Assembly (NCBI RefSeq): GCF_001885075.1
Contig: NZ_MODU01000004.1
Span: forward strand, 2,976,001 to 3,040,000
DNA: 64,000 bases
Direction: 5' to 3'
Origin: Alteromonas sp. V450
Lineage (GTDB): Bacteria > Pseudomonadota > Gammaproteobacteria > Enterobacterales > Alteromonadaceae
Shown: in pieces, positions 26,593 through 36,773 of the stretch
How positions within the stretch are numbered: position 1 is the stretch's first letter
Layout: every line of letters starts with the position of its first letter
The notes under the pieces: generated by a model
The model's input: only the letters and a program-made list of their open reading frames with translations
What the model was told of the DNA's origin: nothing
The model's database searches: none
Position numbers and translations under genes: made by a program

Positions 26593-28233
26593 TTAAAGCT
26601 TGGCGCTTAACGCTTTAATCGTTTGATTAAGCGTTTTGTCATTCATACTGTAATCAACTGGACAATCGATAATATGCACGCCTTTTGTGTTCAAACACTT
26701 ATCCACCATGTGAATGAGCACGTCAGCATCATCAACTCTCCACCCTTGCGCACCATAACTTTGTGCGTATTTAACAAAGTTGGGATTACCGTAATCTAAG
26801 CCAAACTCGTCAAACTGCATGTTTGCTTGCTTCCACTTAATCATTCCGTACGCATCATCACGCAAGATGATCACCACAAGGTCTAGCTTTAGCCTGACAG
26901 CGGTCTCGATTTCTTGGCTGTTCATCATAAAGCCGCCGTCACCACAAACGCTTAATACGGGCACGTCTGGCTTAACAAGCTTTGCAGCGATAGCTGAGGG
27001 TAGGCCTGCTCCCATTGAAGCTAGTGCATTATCTAATAGCAGTGTATTGGGGTGATAAGCAGGGTAGTTTCTCGCAAACCAAATTTTATAAACGCCGTTG
27101 TCTAGGGTCACGATACCATTGTCTGGCATTACCTTTCGAATATCCCGAACCAAACGTTCCGGTAAAATGGGGAATCGGTTGTCATCTTCTGCTTCTGCAC
27201 GGTGCTCAACATAGGCTTGATGAACGTCCTTGTAAAAATCTAGCGTCCAGTTATCCTGCGGTGTAATGCCTTCTTTTATTTGCCAAATACTGTTGGCAAT
27301 GTCGCCAACGACTTCAAGCTGTGGGAAATAAACCGGGTCGACAGCTGCGGCATCAAAGTTAACGTGAATAACTTTTTTGTCGTTGTGATGCATAAAAAAC
27401 GGTGGTTTTTCTACTACATCATGGCCAACGTTAATAATAAGGTCAGCCCGTTCTATAGCTCGGTGAACAAAGTCGCCGTCAGATAACGCCGTATTTCCGG
27501 CAAAGCGGGGGTCACTTTCATTCAGCACGCCCTTACCCATTTGAGTAGTGACAAATGGAATACAGGTTTTATCAACAAATTCCCTAAGCATTTTGGCAGT
27601 GAGCTTTCTATTGGCGCCTGCGCCAATCAACAACAAGGGTGACTGAGCTTCTTCAATCATGGTGATAGCCGAGGAAATAGCTTTGTACTCAGCAATAGGC
27701 CTGCGCGTCTTGCTTGGTGTTAAAAGCTGCGCACTGGTTTGCTCAGCCGCAATATCCTCTGGTAACTCTATGTGCACTGCGCCAGGGCGTTCTTCTGACG
27801 CCAAGCGAAAGGCCTCTCGAACGGTAGAGGGAATTCGGTCTCCACTCACTATCTGATTGGTGAATTTGGTGATGGGACGCATCATATCCACGATATCGAT
27901 AACTTGGAAACGGCCTTGCTTGCTGGTTTTGATTGGCTTTTGCCCCGTAATCATAAGCATGGGCATTGCACCTAGCTGAGCGTAGGCAGCAGGAGTCACT
28001 AAGTTAGTAGCGCCAGGCCCTAAGGTGGACAGACAAACGCCTACTTTCCCCGTTAGCCTGCCATAGGTGGCGGCCATAAAACCGGCCCCTTGTTCATGGC
28101 GAGTGAGGACCAACTTAATGGATGACTCACGCAATGACTCTAATAAATCGAGGTTTTCTTCGCCGGGAATACCAAACACGTATTCCACACCTTCAGCTTC
28201 TAACGCTTTCACAAATAAGTCGGACGCTTTCAT
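26593..28233 (-). CDS. acetolactate synthase large-subunit-like ThDP enzyme
   Basis: A thiamine-diphosphate enzyme of 546 residues with the three usual domains. The catalytic Glu lies in TRHEQGAGFMA, the central domain holds LLLIGAGANRK, and the ThDP/Mg motif begins GDGGFMMNSQEIETA. It condenses or decarboxylates 2-keto acids, and acetolactate formation from pyruvate is the best guess. No small regulatory subunit is adjacent, as in catabolic AlsS-type enzymes. The ATG at 28233 has AAGGAG at ten bases; a GTG three codons upstream sits too close to that site. Operon partner: aldehyde dehydrogenase. Confidence 0.87.
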   Translation of the reverse strand: MKASDLFVKALEAEGVEYVFGIPGEENLDLLESLRESSIKLVLTRHEQGAGFMAATYGRLTGKVGVCLSTLGPGATNLVTPAAYAQLGAMPMLMITGQKPIKTSKQGRFQVIDIVDMMRPITKFTNQIVSGDRIPSTVREAFRLASEERPGAVHIELPEDIAAEQTSAQLLTPSKTRRPIAEYKAISSAITMIEEAQSPLLLIGAGANRKLTAKMLREFVDKTCIPFVTTQMGKGVLNESDPRFAGNTALSDGDFVHRAIERADLIINVGHDVVEKPPFFMHHNDKKVIHVNFDAAAVDPVYFPQLEVVGDIANSIWQIKEGITPQDNWTLDFYKDVHQAYVEHRAEAEDDNRFPILPERLVRDIRKVMPDNGIVTLDNGVYKIWFARNYPAYHPNTLLLDNALASMGAGLPSAIAAKLVKPDVPVLSVCGDGGFMMNSQEIETAVRLKLDLVVIILRDDAYGMIKWKQANMQFDEFGLDYGNPNFVKYAQSYGAQGWRVDDADVLIHMVDKCLNTKGVHIIDCPVDYSMNDKTLNQTIKALSAKL

Positions 28234-28389
28234 GTACTGCACGCTCCTTGTAAAGAGGTATTTCTATGTATTTAGACTGATTGCTACGACTTCAGCATAA
28301 AAAACGATTGGTATTTTATGACTTACTTAAGTTACAGGGACGGTTTTATGAATGCCAACTTTTATTGACGGATGGGTAGCAGTGGGCGC

Positions 28390-28797
28390 CTAGCTATTTT
28401 CCCGCTCCCACTGTGCTAGTTTAGCCTGTGTAGCAGCGTCAACGTTCGCTTTATTTTCTGTTATCCACCAGCGTTCCATAATGCGGACATTTTTTTGATT
28501 CGCTTTGTAAAAGACGTCGACAATATCACCAACAAAGGGAATAAAACCTAATCCAAAATCGATGGCAGAGTTTTTCACCATTTGCGCAACAAGGGCTTTC
28601 GGCATGCCCAACGATTTTCCAAGCCAAACGATGCGTAGTGAAACAAATAACATAAGGGCGTCACCTGCCCCAGGGATAAGCCCGACAATAGAGTCTAGAC
28701 CTATCCTAATTGGAATAAGGGGGAGCTTAACCGCGGTGTCGAGCAAATTCGCCAGCTTTTGCGCTTTTAGTAATGCCTTTGGTGCTTTAACGTCCAC
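28390..28797 (-). CDS. DUF4112 domain protein
   Basis: A 135-residue small membrane-associated protein. DUF4112 features are the paired glycine-rich hydrophobic hairpins GLDSIVGLIPGAGDAL and DFGLGFIPFVGDIVDVFYKAN. The start is a GTG with GGGAG eight bases upstream. The function is unknown, and the glycine/proline-rich turns suggest membrane insertion. It stands alone, about 120 bp from hemH. Confidence 0.82.
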   Translation of the reverse strand: MDVKAPKALLKAQKLANLLDTAVKLPLIPIRIGLDSIVGLIPGAGDALMLFVSLRIVWLGKSLGMPKALVAQMVKNSAIDFGLGFIPFVGDIVDVFYKANQKNVRIMERWWITENKANVDAATQAKLAQWERENS

Positions 28798-28915
28798 GTT
28801 GTTATCTCCCTTTATCTAATTGCTCAAAACCCTTTAGCAGAGTGAACACTCAATCTAATAATATGCCTATTGCTTTGGCCCTTTACAAAAGCGTGGGATG
28901 CAGCAGCCTCGGCAG

Positions 28916-29995
28916 CTACTTTTCTGCGCCGAGCGCTCTTGCGAGTCCTGCACGCAAACCGTTGTCCGATTCTACCGTCCAACCATGTAAATTTTCTTGC
29001 ACTATGTCAAACAACACATCAATGTGTTCTTTATCACTGTTTAATGCCGCGATGTATTCATAGCGTTCCCCCCCCGCTTCCATGAAGTATTCACGATTCT
29101 CTTCACCAATTTCTTCAATGGTTTCCAAGCAGTCGGCTGAAAAACCAGGACACATAACCTGAATCGATTTAACACCTTTTTCAGGCAATGATTTCAGTGT
29201 TTCATCCGTATACGGCTTCAACCATTCTTCTCGACCAAAGCGGGATTGGAAGGTTGTCATGTATTCGTCGTGAGAAAGCCCAAGTTTCTCTGCGAGTAGC
29301 CGCGATGTTTTATGGCATTCACAGTGATAAGGGTCGCCGTTCATCAAGTAGCGCTTCGGAATACCGTGGTAAGACAAAACAAGTTTATCTGCGCGGCCAT
29401 GTTCTTCCCAATGGGCTTTTACTTTGTTGGCAAGCGCAGTAATAAAGTTGTCGCGGTCGTGATAATGATTAACGAAACGAAGTTCAGGAAGCCAGCGACG
29501 CGAGGTAAAATCTTTTGCGATAGCATCGAAGGTAGAGCCAGTTGTCGACGCGCTGTACTGCGGATAAAGCGGAAGTACTACAAGCTTGCGCACGCCTTTT
29601 GCCAACATGGTATCAATGGTGTCGCTTATCGCTGGCTTTCCGTAGCGCATAGCAAAATCAACAATGACATCATCGCCGTATTGGGCTTTACAGCGCTGTG
29701 CGATTGCCGAAGCTTGCGCTTTAGTTATTGCCATAAGCGGTGAACCTTCTTCGGTCCACACAGTAGAATACGCCTCTGCTGAGCGCTTGGGGCGAAAGTT
29801 TAGAATGATACCGTTTAATACAAACCACCATATTGCTTTTGGTACTTCCACTACGCGGGGGTCTGAAAGAAACTCTTTTAAGTAAGGACGTAGCGCCTGC
29901 TTTGTTGGCGCTTCTGGCGTACCTAAATTCGTTACCAGCACACCAATTTTATCTGATTGCCCGTGAGTAAAGCCTTTATTTGGTTTGTAATTCAT
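28916..29995 (-). CDS. hemH: ferrochelatase
   Basis: Inserts Fe2+ into protoporphyrin IX, the last step of heme b synthesis. It opens with IGVLVTNLGTPEAP. The catalytic His is in LSYHGIPKRY, the family signature follows, and CPGFSADCLETIEEIGEENREYF carries the metal-side acidic residues. At 359 residues it has the usual length. It is monocistronic here; hemE lies 14 kb away in the same window. Confidence 0.94.
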   Translation of the reverse strand: MNYKPNKGFTHGQSDKIGVLVTNLGTPEAPTKQALRPYLKEFLSDPRVVEVPKAIWWFVLNGIILNFRPKRSAEAYSTVWTEEGSPLMAITKAQASAIAQRCKAQYGDDVIVDFAMRYGKPAISDTIDTMLAKGVRKLVVLPLYPQYSASTTGSTFDAIAKDFTSRRWLPELRFVNHYHDRDNFITALANKVKAHWEEHGRADKLVLSYHGIPKRYLMNGDPYHCECHKTSRLLAEKLGLSHDEYMTTFQSRFGREEWLKPYTDETLKSLPEKGVKSIQVMCPGFSADCLETIEEIGEENREYFMEAGGERYEYIAALNSDKEHIDVLFDIVQENLHGWTVESDNGLRAGLARALGAEK

Positions 29996-30108
29996 TTATT
30001 CATCGTCCGAGAAGTACTGCGCTATATCCGTATTATACTGAATTACCTTAGATTATGATCTGCCATAACGCCAAAAAAGTGCGATTGCACTAATAGATTT
30101 TAGGCATT

Positions 30109-30161
30109 AAAAAAGCGGAATACATTCAAGAATACAACTCCAGAACATAAACCGCTTTTTT
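30109..30161. terminator. long-loop terminator hairpin
   Basis: AAAAAAGCGG (30109-30118) and CCGCTTTTTT (30152-30161) pair over ten bases around a 33-nt loop, downstream of the AbgT gene on the minus strand. The T runs are symmetrical. Confidence 0.55.
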
Positions 30162-30206
30162 AGTTGCCATCGAATGAGTCGAATGGCAACGAGCCATGTT
30201 GATTAT

Positions 30207-31808
30207 TTACGGCTGATAATACGTGGCTGCACCAGGTCCTACCGGCATGCCGAGCAGAAAGACCCATATGTAGAACAACACAGTCCAACCCACAATAAAG
30301 ACCATAGAATAAGGTAGCATCATGGCGATGAGTGTCCCCATCCCTAAGTCTTTTTTATATCTAGCAGCCATTGCCAAGATAAGTCCAAAGTAACTCATCA
30401 TAGGTGCAATAACGTTTGTGACTGAGTCGCCAATTCGATAGGCTGCTTGAATAACTTCTGGCGCGTAGCCAATGAGCATAAGCATGGGGACAAAAATGGG
30501 TGCTGTTACAGCCCACTGCGCAGATGCACTTCCCAATGAAAGGTTTACTATGCCACACATTAAAATAAACAGGATAAACACGGCTGGGCCATCTAATCCT
30601 GCCGCTTGCAATAGTGCAGCACCTTTAACGGCTAATACTGTGCCTAAGTTCGTCCATTTGAAAAACGCAACAAATTGCGCGGCAAAGAATACCAGCGTTA
30701 TATAAAGCCCCATCGCTCCCATGCTTTTAGACATGGCATCAATGACGTCTTTGTCGTTTTTCATTGACTTAGTCACTTTACCGTAAACAAAACCTGGAAT
30801 AGCAAAAGTAATAAAAATGAAAGCAACAATCCCTTTGAGAAACGGAGAGCCAGCCACTTCGCCTGTTTCTGGGTGACGCAAAATACCGTTTTCTGGCACA
30901 ACTGTCAGCGCTAGTATCGCGCAAACAACAACAAAAGATACGCCGGCCCAGCGCAAACCTTTCTTCTCCAGATCGGTTGGTGCATCCATTGACTGCTTGC
31001 CTAAATCCACCGAAGCATCAGCCGGATCGAACTTCCCAAGTCTAGGCTCGACCACTTTTTCCGTAACGACGGCGCCCATTGTTGCTACCACAAAGGTACT
31101 AATAAACATAAAGTACCAGTTCACCTCTGGGCCTACCATATAGTCAGGGTCAATCATGTGCGCTGCGGCTTCTGTAATACCCGACAACAGTGGGTCGACA
31201 GTTCCAAGCAGTAGGTTGGCACTATAGCCAGCCGATACTCCAGCAAACGCAGCTGCCAACCCCGCTAACGGGTGGCGACCTAGCGAATGGAAAATCATGG
31301 CTGCCAGCGGAATAAGCACCACATAGCCCAGTTCCGAGGCTGTGTTTGATATAATTCCTGCAAAAACGATCGCAAAGGTAACAGCGCGCTTAGACGCATT
31401 CATCACCAATGCGCGCATTGCCGCCGATAAAAGGCCTGAATGTTCTGCTACTGACACACCAAGAAGCGCGACAAGTACGGTTCCAAGCGGGGCGAAACCG
31501 GTAAAGTTTGTTACCAAACCTGTCACTATTCGCTGCAACCCTTCAGCACTCATTAACGATATGACTTCGATCATGCCGTCTTCTTCACGCCCTTTCGCGC
31601 CGACAGGGCGAGGATCAGCAACTGCGATGTCGAAGTACCCTAATATGCCGCTTAACACTACGATAAAGAGTGAGAGCAGAGCAAATAAGGTTACGGGGTG
31701 AGGAAGAAGATTCCCTAACCATTCTACGGTTGTAAGAAACCGAGAGAATAACCCGCCTTGCCCGCTACTGTTGTTCGCGGACATTTTATTGGTATTTTCC
31801 GTTGTCAA
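30207..31808 (-). CDS. AbgT-family transporter
   Basis: A 533-residue inner-membrane carrier of the p-aminobenzoyl-glutamate transporter family, with about a dozen hydrophobic segments. Diagnostic stretches are SNTASELGYVVLIPLAA, GYSANLLLGTVDPLLSG and NLSLGSASAQWAVTAPIFVPM. Some family members export sulphonamides, so the direction and substrate (aminobenzoyl-glutamate, dipeptides or drugs) are open. The start is a TTG with GAGGGA five bases upstream. It stands as a single gene with its own terminator. Confidence 0.9.
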   Translation of the reverse strand: MTTENTNKMSANNSSGQGGLFSRFLTTVEWLGNLLPHPVTLFALLSLFIVVLSGILGYFDIAVADPRPVGAKGREEDGMIEVISLMSAEGLQRIVTGLVTNFTGFAPLGTVLVALLGVSVAEHSGLLSAAMRALVMNASKRAVTFAIVFAGIISNTASELGYVVLIPLAAMIFHSLGRHPLAGLAAAFAGVSAGYSANLLLGTVDPLLSGITEAAAHMIDPDYMVGPEVNWYFMFISTFVVATMGAVVTEKVVEPRLGKFDPADASVDLGKQSMDAPTDLEKKGLRWAGVSFVVVCAILALTVVPENGILRHPETGEVAGSPFLKGIVAFIFITFAIPGFVYGKVTKSMKNDKDVIDAMSKSMGAMGLYITLVFFAAQFVAFFKWTNLGTVLAVKGAALLQAAGLDGPAVFILFILMCGIVNLSLGSASAQWAVTAPIFVPMLMLIGYAPEVIQAAYRIGDSVTNVIAPMMSYFGLILAMAARYKKDLGMGTLIAMMLPYSMVFIVGWTVLFYIWVFLLGMPVGPGAATYYQP

Positions 31809-32047
31809 AATGTTCCCTCTGTCGTTTTTAAACGCCTACTACATCAAAGCTTCCGCTGGGAGGGCATCAGCTATGTACTTTTTCGTGGCGTGTTTTAGTT
31901 GTAATCAGGCCGTATTTTACCCGATTTAGTGAATTTTTGGCAGTAAAAGGGATAAATGAAGCAATAATGCGTGTACACATGGCCTGGTGTAATGTCCGAG
32001 GACACCCTACATAGAATATTTCGTAGTTGCGCGACAGGTCAGCAATA

Positions 32048-32075
32048 AAAAACCAGCCTGTTTAGGCTGGTTTTT
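32048..32075 (-). terminator. terminator of the hfl operon
   Basis: Perfect 11-bp stem AAAAACCAGCC (32048-32058) and GGCTGGTTTTT (32065-32075) with a 6-nt loop, 24 bp after the hflC stop. Confidence 0.8.
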
Positions 32076-32098
32076 GAGTAGCTTCATGGCAAAAGCAA

Positions 32099-32980
32099 TT
32101 ATTTGCCGCTTGACTGATTCATATATTTGAAAAAATCACTGTCTGGCGCAATAACCATTACATCCTGCTTACTGTTAAAGCTTTGTCTGTATGCATCCAT
32201 ACTGCGTAAGAAGCTATAAAAGTCTGCGTTTTGAGAGTAAGCATCAGCGTAAATTTGTGCAGCAATCGCGTCACCTTCACCTCTAAGTTGACGTGCGTTT
32301 CGTTCTGCATCGGCGAGCATTACTGTCACCTTCGCATCAATGTTTGCCTTGATGACTTCAGCTTGCTCCTGACCTTCCGAACGGTGTTCACGAGCAACGG
32401 CAGCACGTTCAGCGCGCATGCGCTGGAAAATCGAGTTGCTCACTTCCGTGGGTAGGTTAATTTGCTTCACGCGTACGTCAACAATTTCGATACCTAGCTC
32501 GTCAGACGACGTTGACGCCTGCTCCATTGCTTGGTTCATCAGTGCTGAACGCTCTCCAGAAACGATTTGTGCAATAGTACGTGTACCAAACTCAGAGCGA
32601 AGACCATTATTCACTTTCTGCTTAAGAAGTGCCTCTGCTTGCAGCTTGTTACCACCTGTTGAAAGGTAGTAGCGTGCAAAATCTTCAATTCGCCACTTTA
32701 CATATGAATCGACAATAAGGTCTTTCTTTTCGCTGGTAACAAAACGGTCAGGTGTACCATCAAGCGTCTGGATACGCGCATCTAAGTGACGTACTGAGTC
32801 GATAAATGGAAGCTTAAAGTGTAAACCTGGTTCAAACACTTTGGTATCACCAGTGGTATCTTCACGCTGAACTTTACCAAACTGGATTACGATTGCTCGC
32901 TCACCTTCTTTAACCACAAAAAGGGCGCCCGAAGCAAGTAATACAAGCAGTACAAACGCGGCAATTAGCAAGTTCTTCAT
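32099..32980 (-). CDS. hflC: HflC, SPFH subunit of the FtsH regulator complex
   Basis: An inner-membrane band-7/SPFH protein of 293 residues that forms the HflKC cage around the FtsH protease and modulates its activity. It has one N-terminal transmembrane segment (about 4-20) followed by VVKEGERAIVIQFGKV, the SPFH domain and a long helical C-terminal arm. Only three bases separate it from hflK, so the two are made together in equal amounts. Confidence 0.94.
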   Translation of the reverse strand: MKNLLIAAFVLLVLLASGALFVVKEGERAIVIQFGKVQREDTTGDTKVFEPGLHFKLPFIDSVRHLDARIQTLDGTPDRFVTSEKKDLIVDSYVKWRIEDFARYYLSTGGNKLQAEALLKQKVNNGLRSEFGTRTIAQIVSGERSALMNQAMEQASTSSDELGIEIVDVRVKQINLPTEVSNSIFQRMRAERAAVAREHRSEGQEQAEVIKANIDAKVTVMLADAERNARQLRGEGDAIAAQIYADAYSQNADFYSFLRSMDAYRQSFNSKQDVMVIAPDSDFFKYMNQSSGK

Positions 32981-32983
32981 TTC

Positions 32984-34135
32984 TTATCTCCCCTCTCTAT
33001 AGCTGTCACCGCGTAAGCCTGACGACGGCGAAGTATTGCGACTGCGACCAGCTGAGTCTGTAACAGGAGCCTGTAGACCTTCTAGTGTGTTACGCGAACG
33101 AGTAGAAGACGTTGATTGTTGTCTTTCCATTATTTTATCAAGCGGGAGGTACATCATATTATTTCCGCCTTTACTGTCCACCATGATTTTACTGGTGTTA
33201 CCTAGCACTTCTTCCATAGTCTCAAGGTATATCCGCTCACGCGTGACTTTCGGCGCTTTCTCATATTGTGGTAGAAGCTCGTTAAATCTCGCAACCTCAC
33301 CTTGCGCCTCTAGCGTTACTCGCTCTTTGTACGCCTGTGCTTCTTCATTCATACGGTTAACTTGTCCGCGCGCTCGAGGTTCAATCTCTCTTGCATAAGC
33401 CTCTGCTTCACGGATAAAGCGCTGTTCATCTTCCTGTGCAGCAATGGCATCATCAAAGGCGTCTTTAACCTGCTCCGGTGGGCGGGCATCGCGGAAGTTC
33501 ATATCAATAATTGACACCCCCATATTGTAAGGTTCAATGATTGCTTGAAGCTCTTCCCACACTCGCTGACGCGTCACTTCACGACCGTCAGTTAATACAT
33601 CGTCCATCGTTGAATGACCAACAACATAGCGGATAGCGCTATCTAGAGATTGGCTTAAACTCTGCTCAGGGCTCTCTACTGCGAAGGTCCATCGGTAAGG
33701 GTCAACTACGCGGAACTGCATTTCCATCTGGACACTTACTACGTTTTCATCTTCAGTAAGCATTGAACCAGAAGAAGACTGATCACGAATAGACTGAACA
33801 TCAACCGGAATTACCGTGTCAATAAACGTTGGCGCCCATCGTAAACCTGGCTCTACTTGCTGATGGTATTCGCCAAAACGCAATACCACGCCTCGCTCGG
33901 CCTCGCGGATGGTATAAAAGCCGCTGATGAACCAAATTACTACAAGTAAACCAACGAGAATACCAGCACCGATACCGCCCAAGCTTTTGCCCGAACCACC
34001 GCCGTTGCCGCCTGACTTCCCAAACTTACCAAATAAGTTTTTAAACACATCGTCTAAATCTGGGGGACCTTGATCTTTCCCACCGCGATTTTTCCACGGG
34101 TCGTTATTATTGCCACCCGGCTCATTCCAAGCCAT
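32984..34135 (-). CDS. hflK: HflK, SPFH subunit of the FtsH regulator complex
   Basis: Partner of HflC, 383 residues. A Gly/Asn-rich cytoplasmic N-terminus (MAWNEPGGNNNDPWKNRGG) precedes a transmembrane segment at about 55-75, then the SPFH domain (IREAERGVVLRFGEY) and a helical region ending in a Ser/Arg-rich tail. It lies 67 bp downstream of hflX and directly ahead of hflC, in the same order as E. coli. Confidence 0.94.
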   Translation of the reverse strand: MAWNEPGGNNNDPWKNRGGKDQGPPDLDDVFKNLFGKFGKSGGNGGGSGKSLGGIGAGILVGLLVVIWFISGFYTIREAERGVVLRFGEYHQQVEPGLRWAPTFIDTVIPVDVQSIRDQSSSGSMLTEDENVVSVQMEMQFRVVDPYRWTFAVESPEQSLSQSLDSAIRYVVGHSTMDDVLTDGREVTRQRVWEELQAIIEPYNMGVSIIDMNFRDARPPEQVKDAFDDAIAAQEDEQRFIREAEAYAREIEPRARGQVNRMNEEAQAYKERVTLEAQGEVARFNELLPQYEKAPKVTRERIYLETMEEVLGNTSKIMVDSKGGNNMMYLPLDKIMERQQSTSSTRSRNTLEGLQAPVTDSAGRSRNTSPSSGLRGDSYREGR

Positions 34136-34202
34136 GCTGATACTCCGTAATTACTGTTATATTTTTTAAAAATTCGTAGGCACTGTTGATGAAAGTTATC
34201 AA

Positions 34203-35492
34203 CTAATGTCGCACAACATACTCTGATATTCCGTTTTCCAAACGCTTTTCAAGCCTATTCCAGTCGGCAGCGGGCATTCTTACATCAACCACCCAGTCTC
34301 CCTGACTGTCGTATTCTTCACTAGAAATACAGTTTAGCTCGTACAACACGCCGCGCAATCGACTTTGAGCAGGCGGAATTTTCAACGTGTAATTCACCAT
34401 ACTTTTACCTAAGCATTCGGTTAAAGCTTGGCTTAACAATTCCGTTCCTTCGCCTGTTTGTGCAGATAACCACACCCTAACAGGCACGCCTTCATCGTTT
34501 CTTTCTATACGCGGTTGAACGTCGTCTAGTTTATCAATCTTATTACAGATTAGTAATTGTTGAATGTCGCCTGCTTCAATTTCTTCAAGAACATCGTTTA
34601 CTTCGTCCATAGTTTCACGATATTTTGCATCAGCAATATCAACAACATGAAGCAACAAGTCTGCTTCTTGCGTTTCTTGAAGCGTTGCTTTAAATGCGGC
34701 GACGAGATCATGAGGAAGGTGGCGAATAAATCCGACGGTATCGGCCAAAATTGCAGGGCCAACGTCCTTTAACTCAATTTTGCGCAGCGTTGGGTCTAAC
34801 GTAGCAAATAGCTGATCAGCAGCGTAAACGTGAGAGTCAGTAATTGTGTTAAACAGCGTCGATTTACCCGCGTTTGTATAGCCAACTAAGGATACCGTAG
34901 GAATTTCAGCGCGTTTACGCGAGCGACGTCCCTGCTCACGTTGCTTCTGCACTTTTTCCAGACGACGAAGAATGGCTTTTATACGCCCACGCAGTAATCG
35001 ACGATCTGTTTCCAGCTGGGTCTCACCAGGCCCCCGAAGACCAATACCACCTTTCTGACGCTCAAGGTGAGTCCAGCCCCGGATCAGGCGCGTTGAAATA
35101 TGCCTAAGTTGAGCAAGTTCCACCTGAAGCTTACCTTCATGCGTTCTTGCTCTTTGAGCAAAGATATCGAGTATCAACCCTGTTCTGTCTAACACTCTGC
35201 ATTTACACACGGCCTCTAAATTACGCTCCTGTGAAGGAGAAAGCGCGTGGTTAAAAATAACAACATTAGCGTCGTGCGCTTTCACTGCAGCTGCTATTTC
35301 TTCTGCTTTACCAGATCCAACAAAAAACTTAGCATGTGGCGCACTGCGAGAGGTCGTTATAACCTCCACAGCGTCTACCCCCGCTGAAGACACAAGCAAT
35401 TCTAATTCGCTTAAGTCCTCTTTGCTGTTTTCGTCAGAAAAATTTACATGAACAAGTACAGCCTGTTCACCGGCTTCATAACGGTCAAACAA
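34203..35492 (-). CDS. hflX: ribosome-rescue GTPase HflX
   Basis: A 429-residue Obg-HflX GTPase that splits stalled ribosomes. The N-terminal HflX domain carries the glycine-rich GWTHLERQKGGIGLRGPGE stretch. The G domain has G1 GYTNAGKST, G3 DTVGF and G4 NKID. The start is a TTG within MFDRYEAGEQAVLVH, which matches E. coli HflX from its first residue. It sits 17 bp after hfq. Confidence 0.94.
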   Translation of the reverse strand: MFDRYEAGEQAVLVHVNFSDENSKEDLSELELLVSSAGVDAVEVITTSRSAPHAKFFVGSGKAEEIAAAVKAHDANVVIFNHALSPSQERNLEAVCKCRVLDRTGLILDIFAQRARTHEGKLQVELAQLRHISTRLIRGWTHLERQKGGIGLRGPGETQLETDRRLLRGRIKAILRRLEKVQKQREQGRRSRKRAEIPTVSLVGYTNAGKSTLFNTITDSHVYAADQLFATLDPTLRKIELKDVGPAILADTVGFIRHLPHDLVAAFKATLQETQEADLLLHVVDIADAKYRETMDEVNDVLEEIEAGDIQQLLICNKIDKLDDVQPRIERNDEGVPVRVWLSAQTGEGTELLSQALTECLGKSMVNYTLKIPPAQSRLRGVLYELNCISSEEYDSQGDWVVDVRMPAADWNRLEKRLENGISEYVVRH

Positions 35493-35509
35493 GCGCGTTA
35501 CCTTTTAAT

Positions 35510-35758
35510 TTATTCACCTTTAGTATTTTCAGACTCTCCTGAACTGGGCATTGTGATAGCACGAGCAGGCACAACTGTTGAAATTGCGTGCTTATACACC
35601 ATTTGGCTTACTGTATTTTTCAGCAGGATGACGAACTGGTCGAAAGACTCAACCTGTCCCTGTAGTTTTATTCCGTTTACCAGATAAATAGATACTGGAA
35701 TACGTTCCTTACGCAAAGCGTTTAAGAATGGGTCTTGTAAAGATTGCCCTTTAGCCAT
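35510..35758 (-). CDS. hfq: RNA chaperone Hfq
   Basis: An 82-residue Sm-like hexameric protein that pairs small RNAs with mRNAs. Sm1 is [27 protein letters not shown] and Sm2 contains the YKHAIS motif. The C-terminal tail is short and acidic ([11 protein letters not shown]). The ATG has AAGGA upstream. It lies in the miaA-hfq-hflX order. Confidence 0.96.
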   Translation of the reverse strand: MAKGQSLQDPFLNALRKERIPVSIYLVNGIKLQGQVESFDQFVILLKNTVSQMVYKHAISTVVPARAITMPSSGESENTKGE

Positions 35759-35836
35759 TTGATATCCTTAGTTTTTATTATTCGCAGTAGCAAAAAAACT
35801 ACTGCTGCACGTCTAATGTATACCACACTCATACGC

Positions 35837-36772
35837 TCAAAGTGTGACTTCTGCTCTAATTTTAGTCAAATTATCGTTAGCAAATGTGTCTAGCCAAGTA
35901 ACTCGCTCCCAGCCGCGTAACCACGTTAACTGACGTTTCGCAAGTTGACGCGTTGCGATAATACCGCGTTCACGCATTTCAGCCTTCGACAATTGGCCAT
36001 CTAAGTATTGCCACATTTGCCTGTAACCTACTGAACGAATAGACGGTAAATTTTCGTTTAAATCGTCTCGTTCATAAAGTCCCGACACTTCCTGCTCAAA
36101 GTCTTGTGCTAACATCAAGTCAAAGCGGGTAGCAATTCTTTGATGCAACACTGCTCTATCGGCCGGTGCAATAGCAAACTGCAAAAAATTGTAAGGGCAA
36201 CGGGCCCCTTTTTGCTGTTGCCAGTGTGTCAAGGTTTTACCTGTACTTCGATACACTTCCAACGCGCGCGTGATACGTTGTGGGTCGTTCGGGTGAATTC
36301 TTTCACCACTTGTTGGGTCTATATTACGCAATTCGTCATGAAGCGCTGCCCACCCTACACGCTCTGCCTGCTGCGCTATTTCATTTCTTACTTTTTCATC
36401 TGACTTAGGTAGTGACGAAATTCCATTTATCAAGGCATTAAAGTACATCATTGTACCCCCTGCCAAAATTGGCAGTTTGCCTCGCGCCAGTATTTCACCA
36501 ATCAAACGTTCAGTATCGTATACGAATTGCGACACTGAATAACTTTGTGATGGGTCAATGATGTCAATAAGGTGATGCACTACACCCGCTCGCTCCTCCA
36601 TTGAAGGCTTCGCGGTGCCTATGTCCATACCCTTATAAACAAGGGCTGAATCAACACTAATTATTTCACCGCCAATCTGTTGTGCCAGAGAAATCGCCAG
36701 CGCAGTTTTTCCAGATGCCGTAGGCCCCATGATTGCAACCACAGGAGATGCAGTATTTATGCCACCGGACAC
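35837..36772 (-). CDS. miaA: tRNA dimethylallyltransferase
   Basis: Transfers the dimethylallyl group to A37 of tRNAs that read UNN codons, the first step to ms2i6A. The P-loop is GPTASGKT, followed by [16 protein letters not shown], and the family signature [11 protein letters not shown] is present. The frame is open to an ATG at 36790 inside mutL, but that codon has no ribosome site. A GTG at 36772, one base after the mutL stop, has GGGAG seven bases upstream and is chosen (312 residues). Coupled to mutL. Confidence 0.93.
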   Translation of the reverse strand: MSGGINTASPVVAIMGPTASGKTALAISLAQQIGGEIISVDSALVYKGMDIGTAKPSMEERAGVVHHLIDIIDPSQSYSVSQFVYDTERLIGEILARGKLPILAGGTMMYFNALINGISSLPKSDEKVRNEIAQQAERVGWAALHDELRNIDPTSGERIHPNDPQRITRALEVYRSTGKTLTHWQQQKGARCPYNFLQFAIAPADRAVLHQRIATRFDLMLAQDFEQEVSGLYERDDLNENLPSIRSVGYRQMWQYLDGQLSKAEMRERGIIATRQLAKRQLTWLRGWERVTWLDTFANDNLTKIRAEVTL

Positions 36773-36773
36773 C

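Noticed and set aside
29312..29743. 143-codon open frame antisense to hemH
   Set aside because: Contained in ferrochelatase, which has all its motifs; no independent signal.
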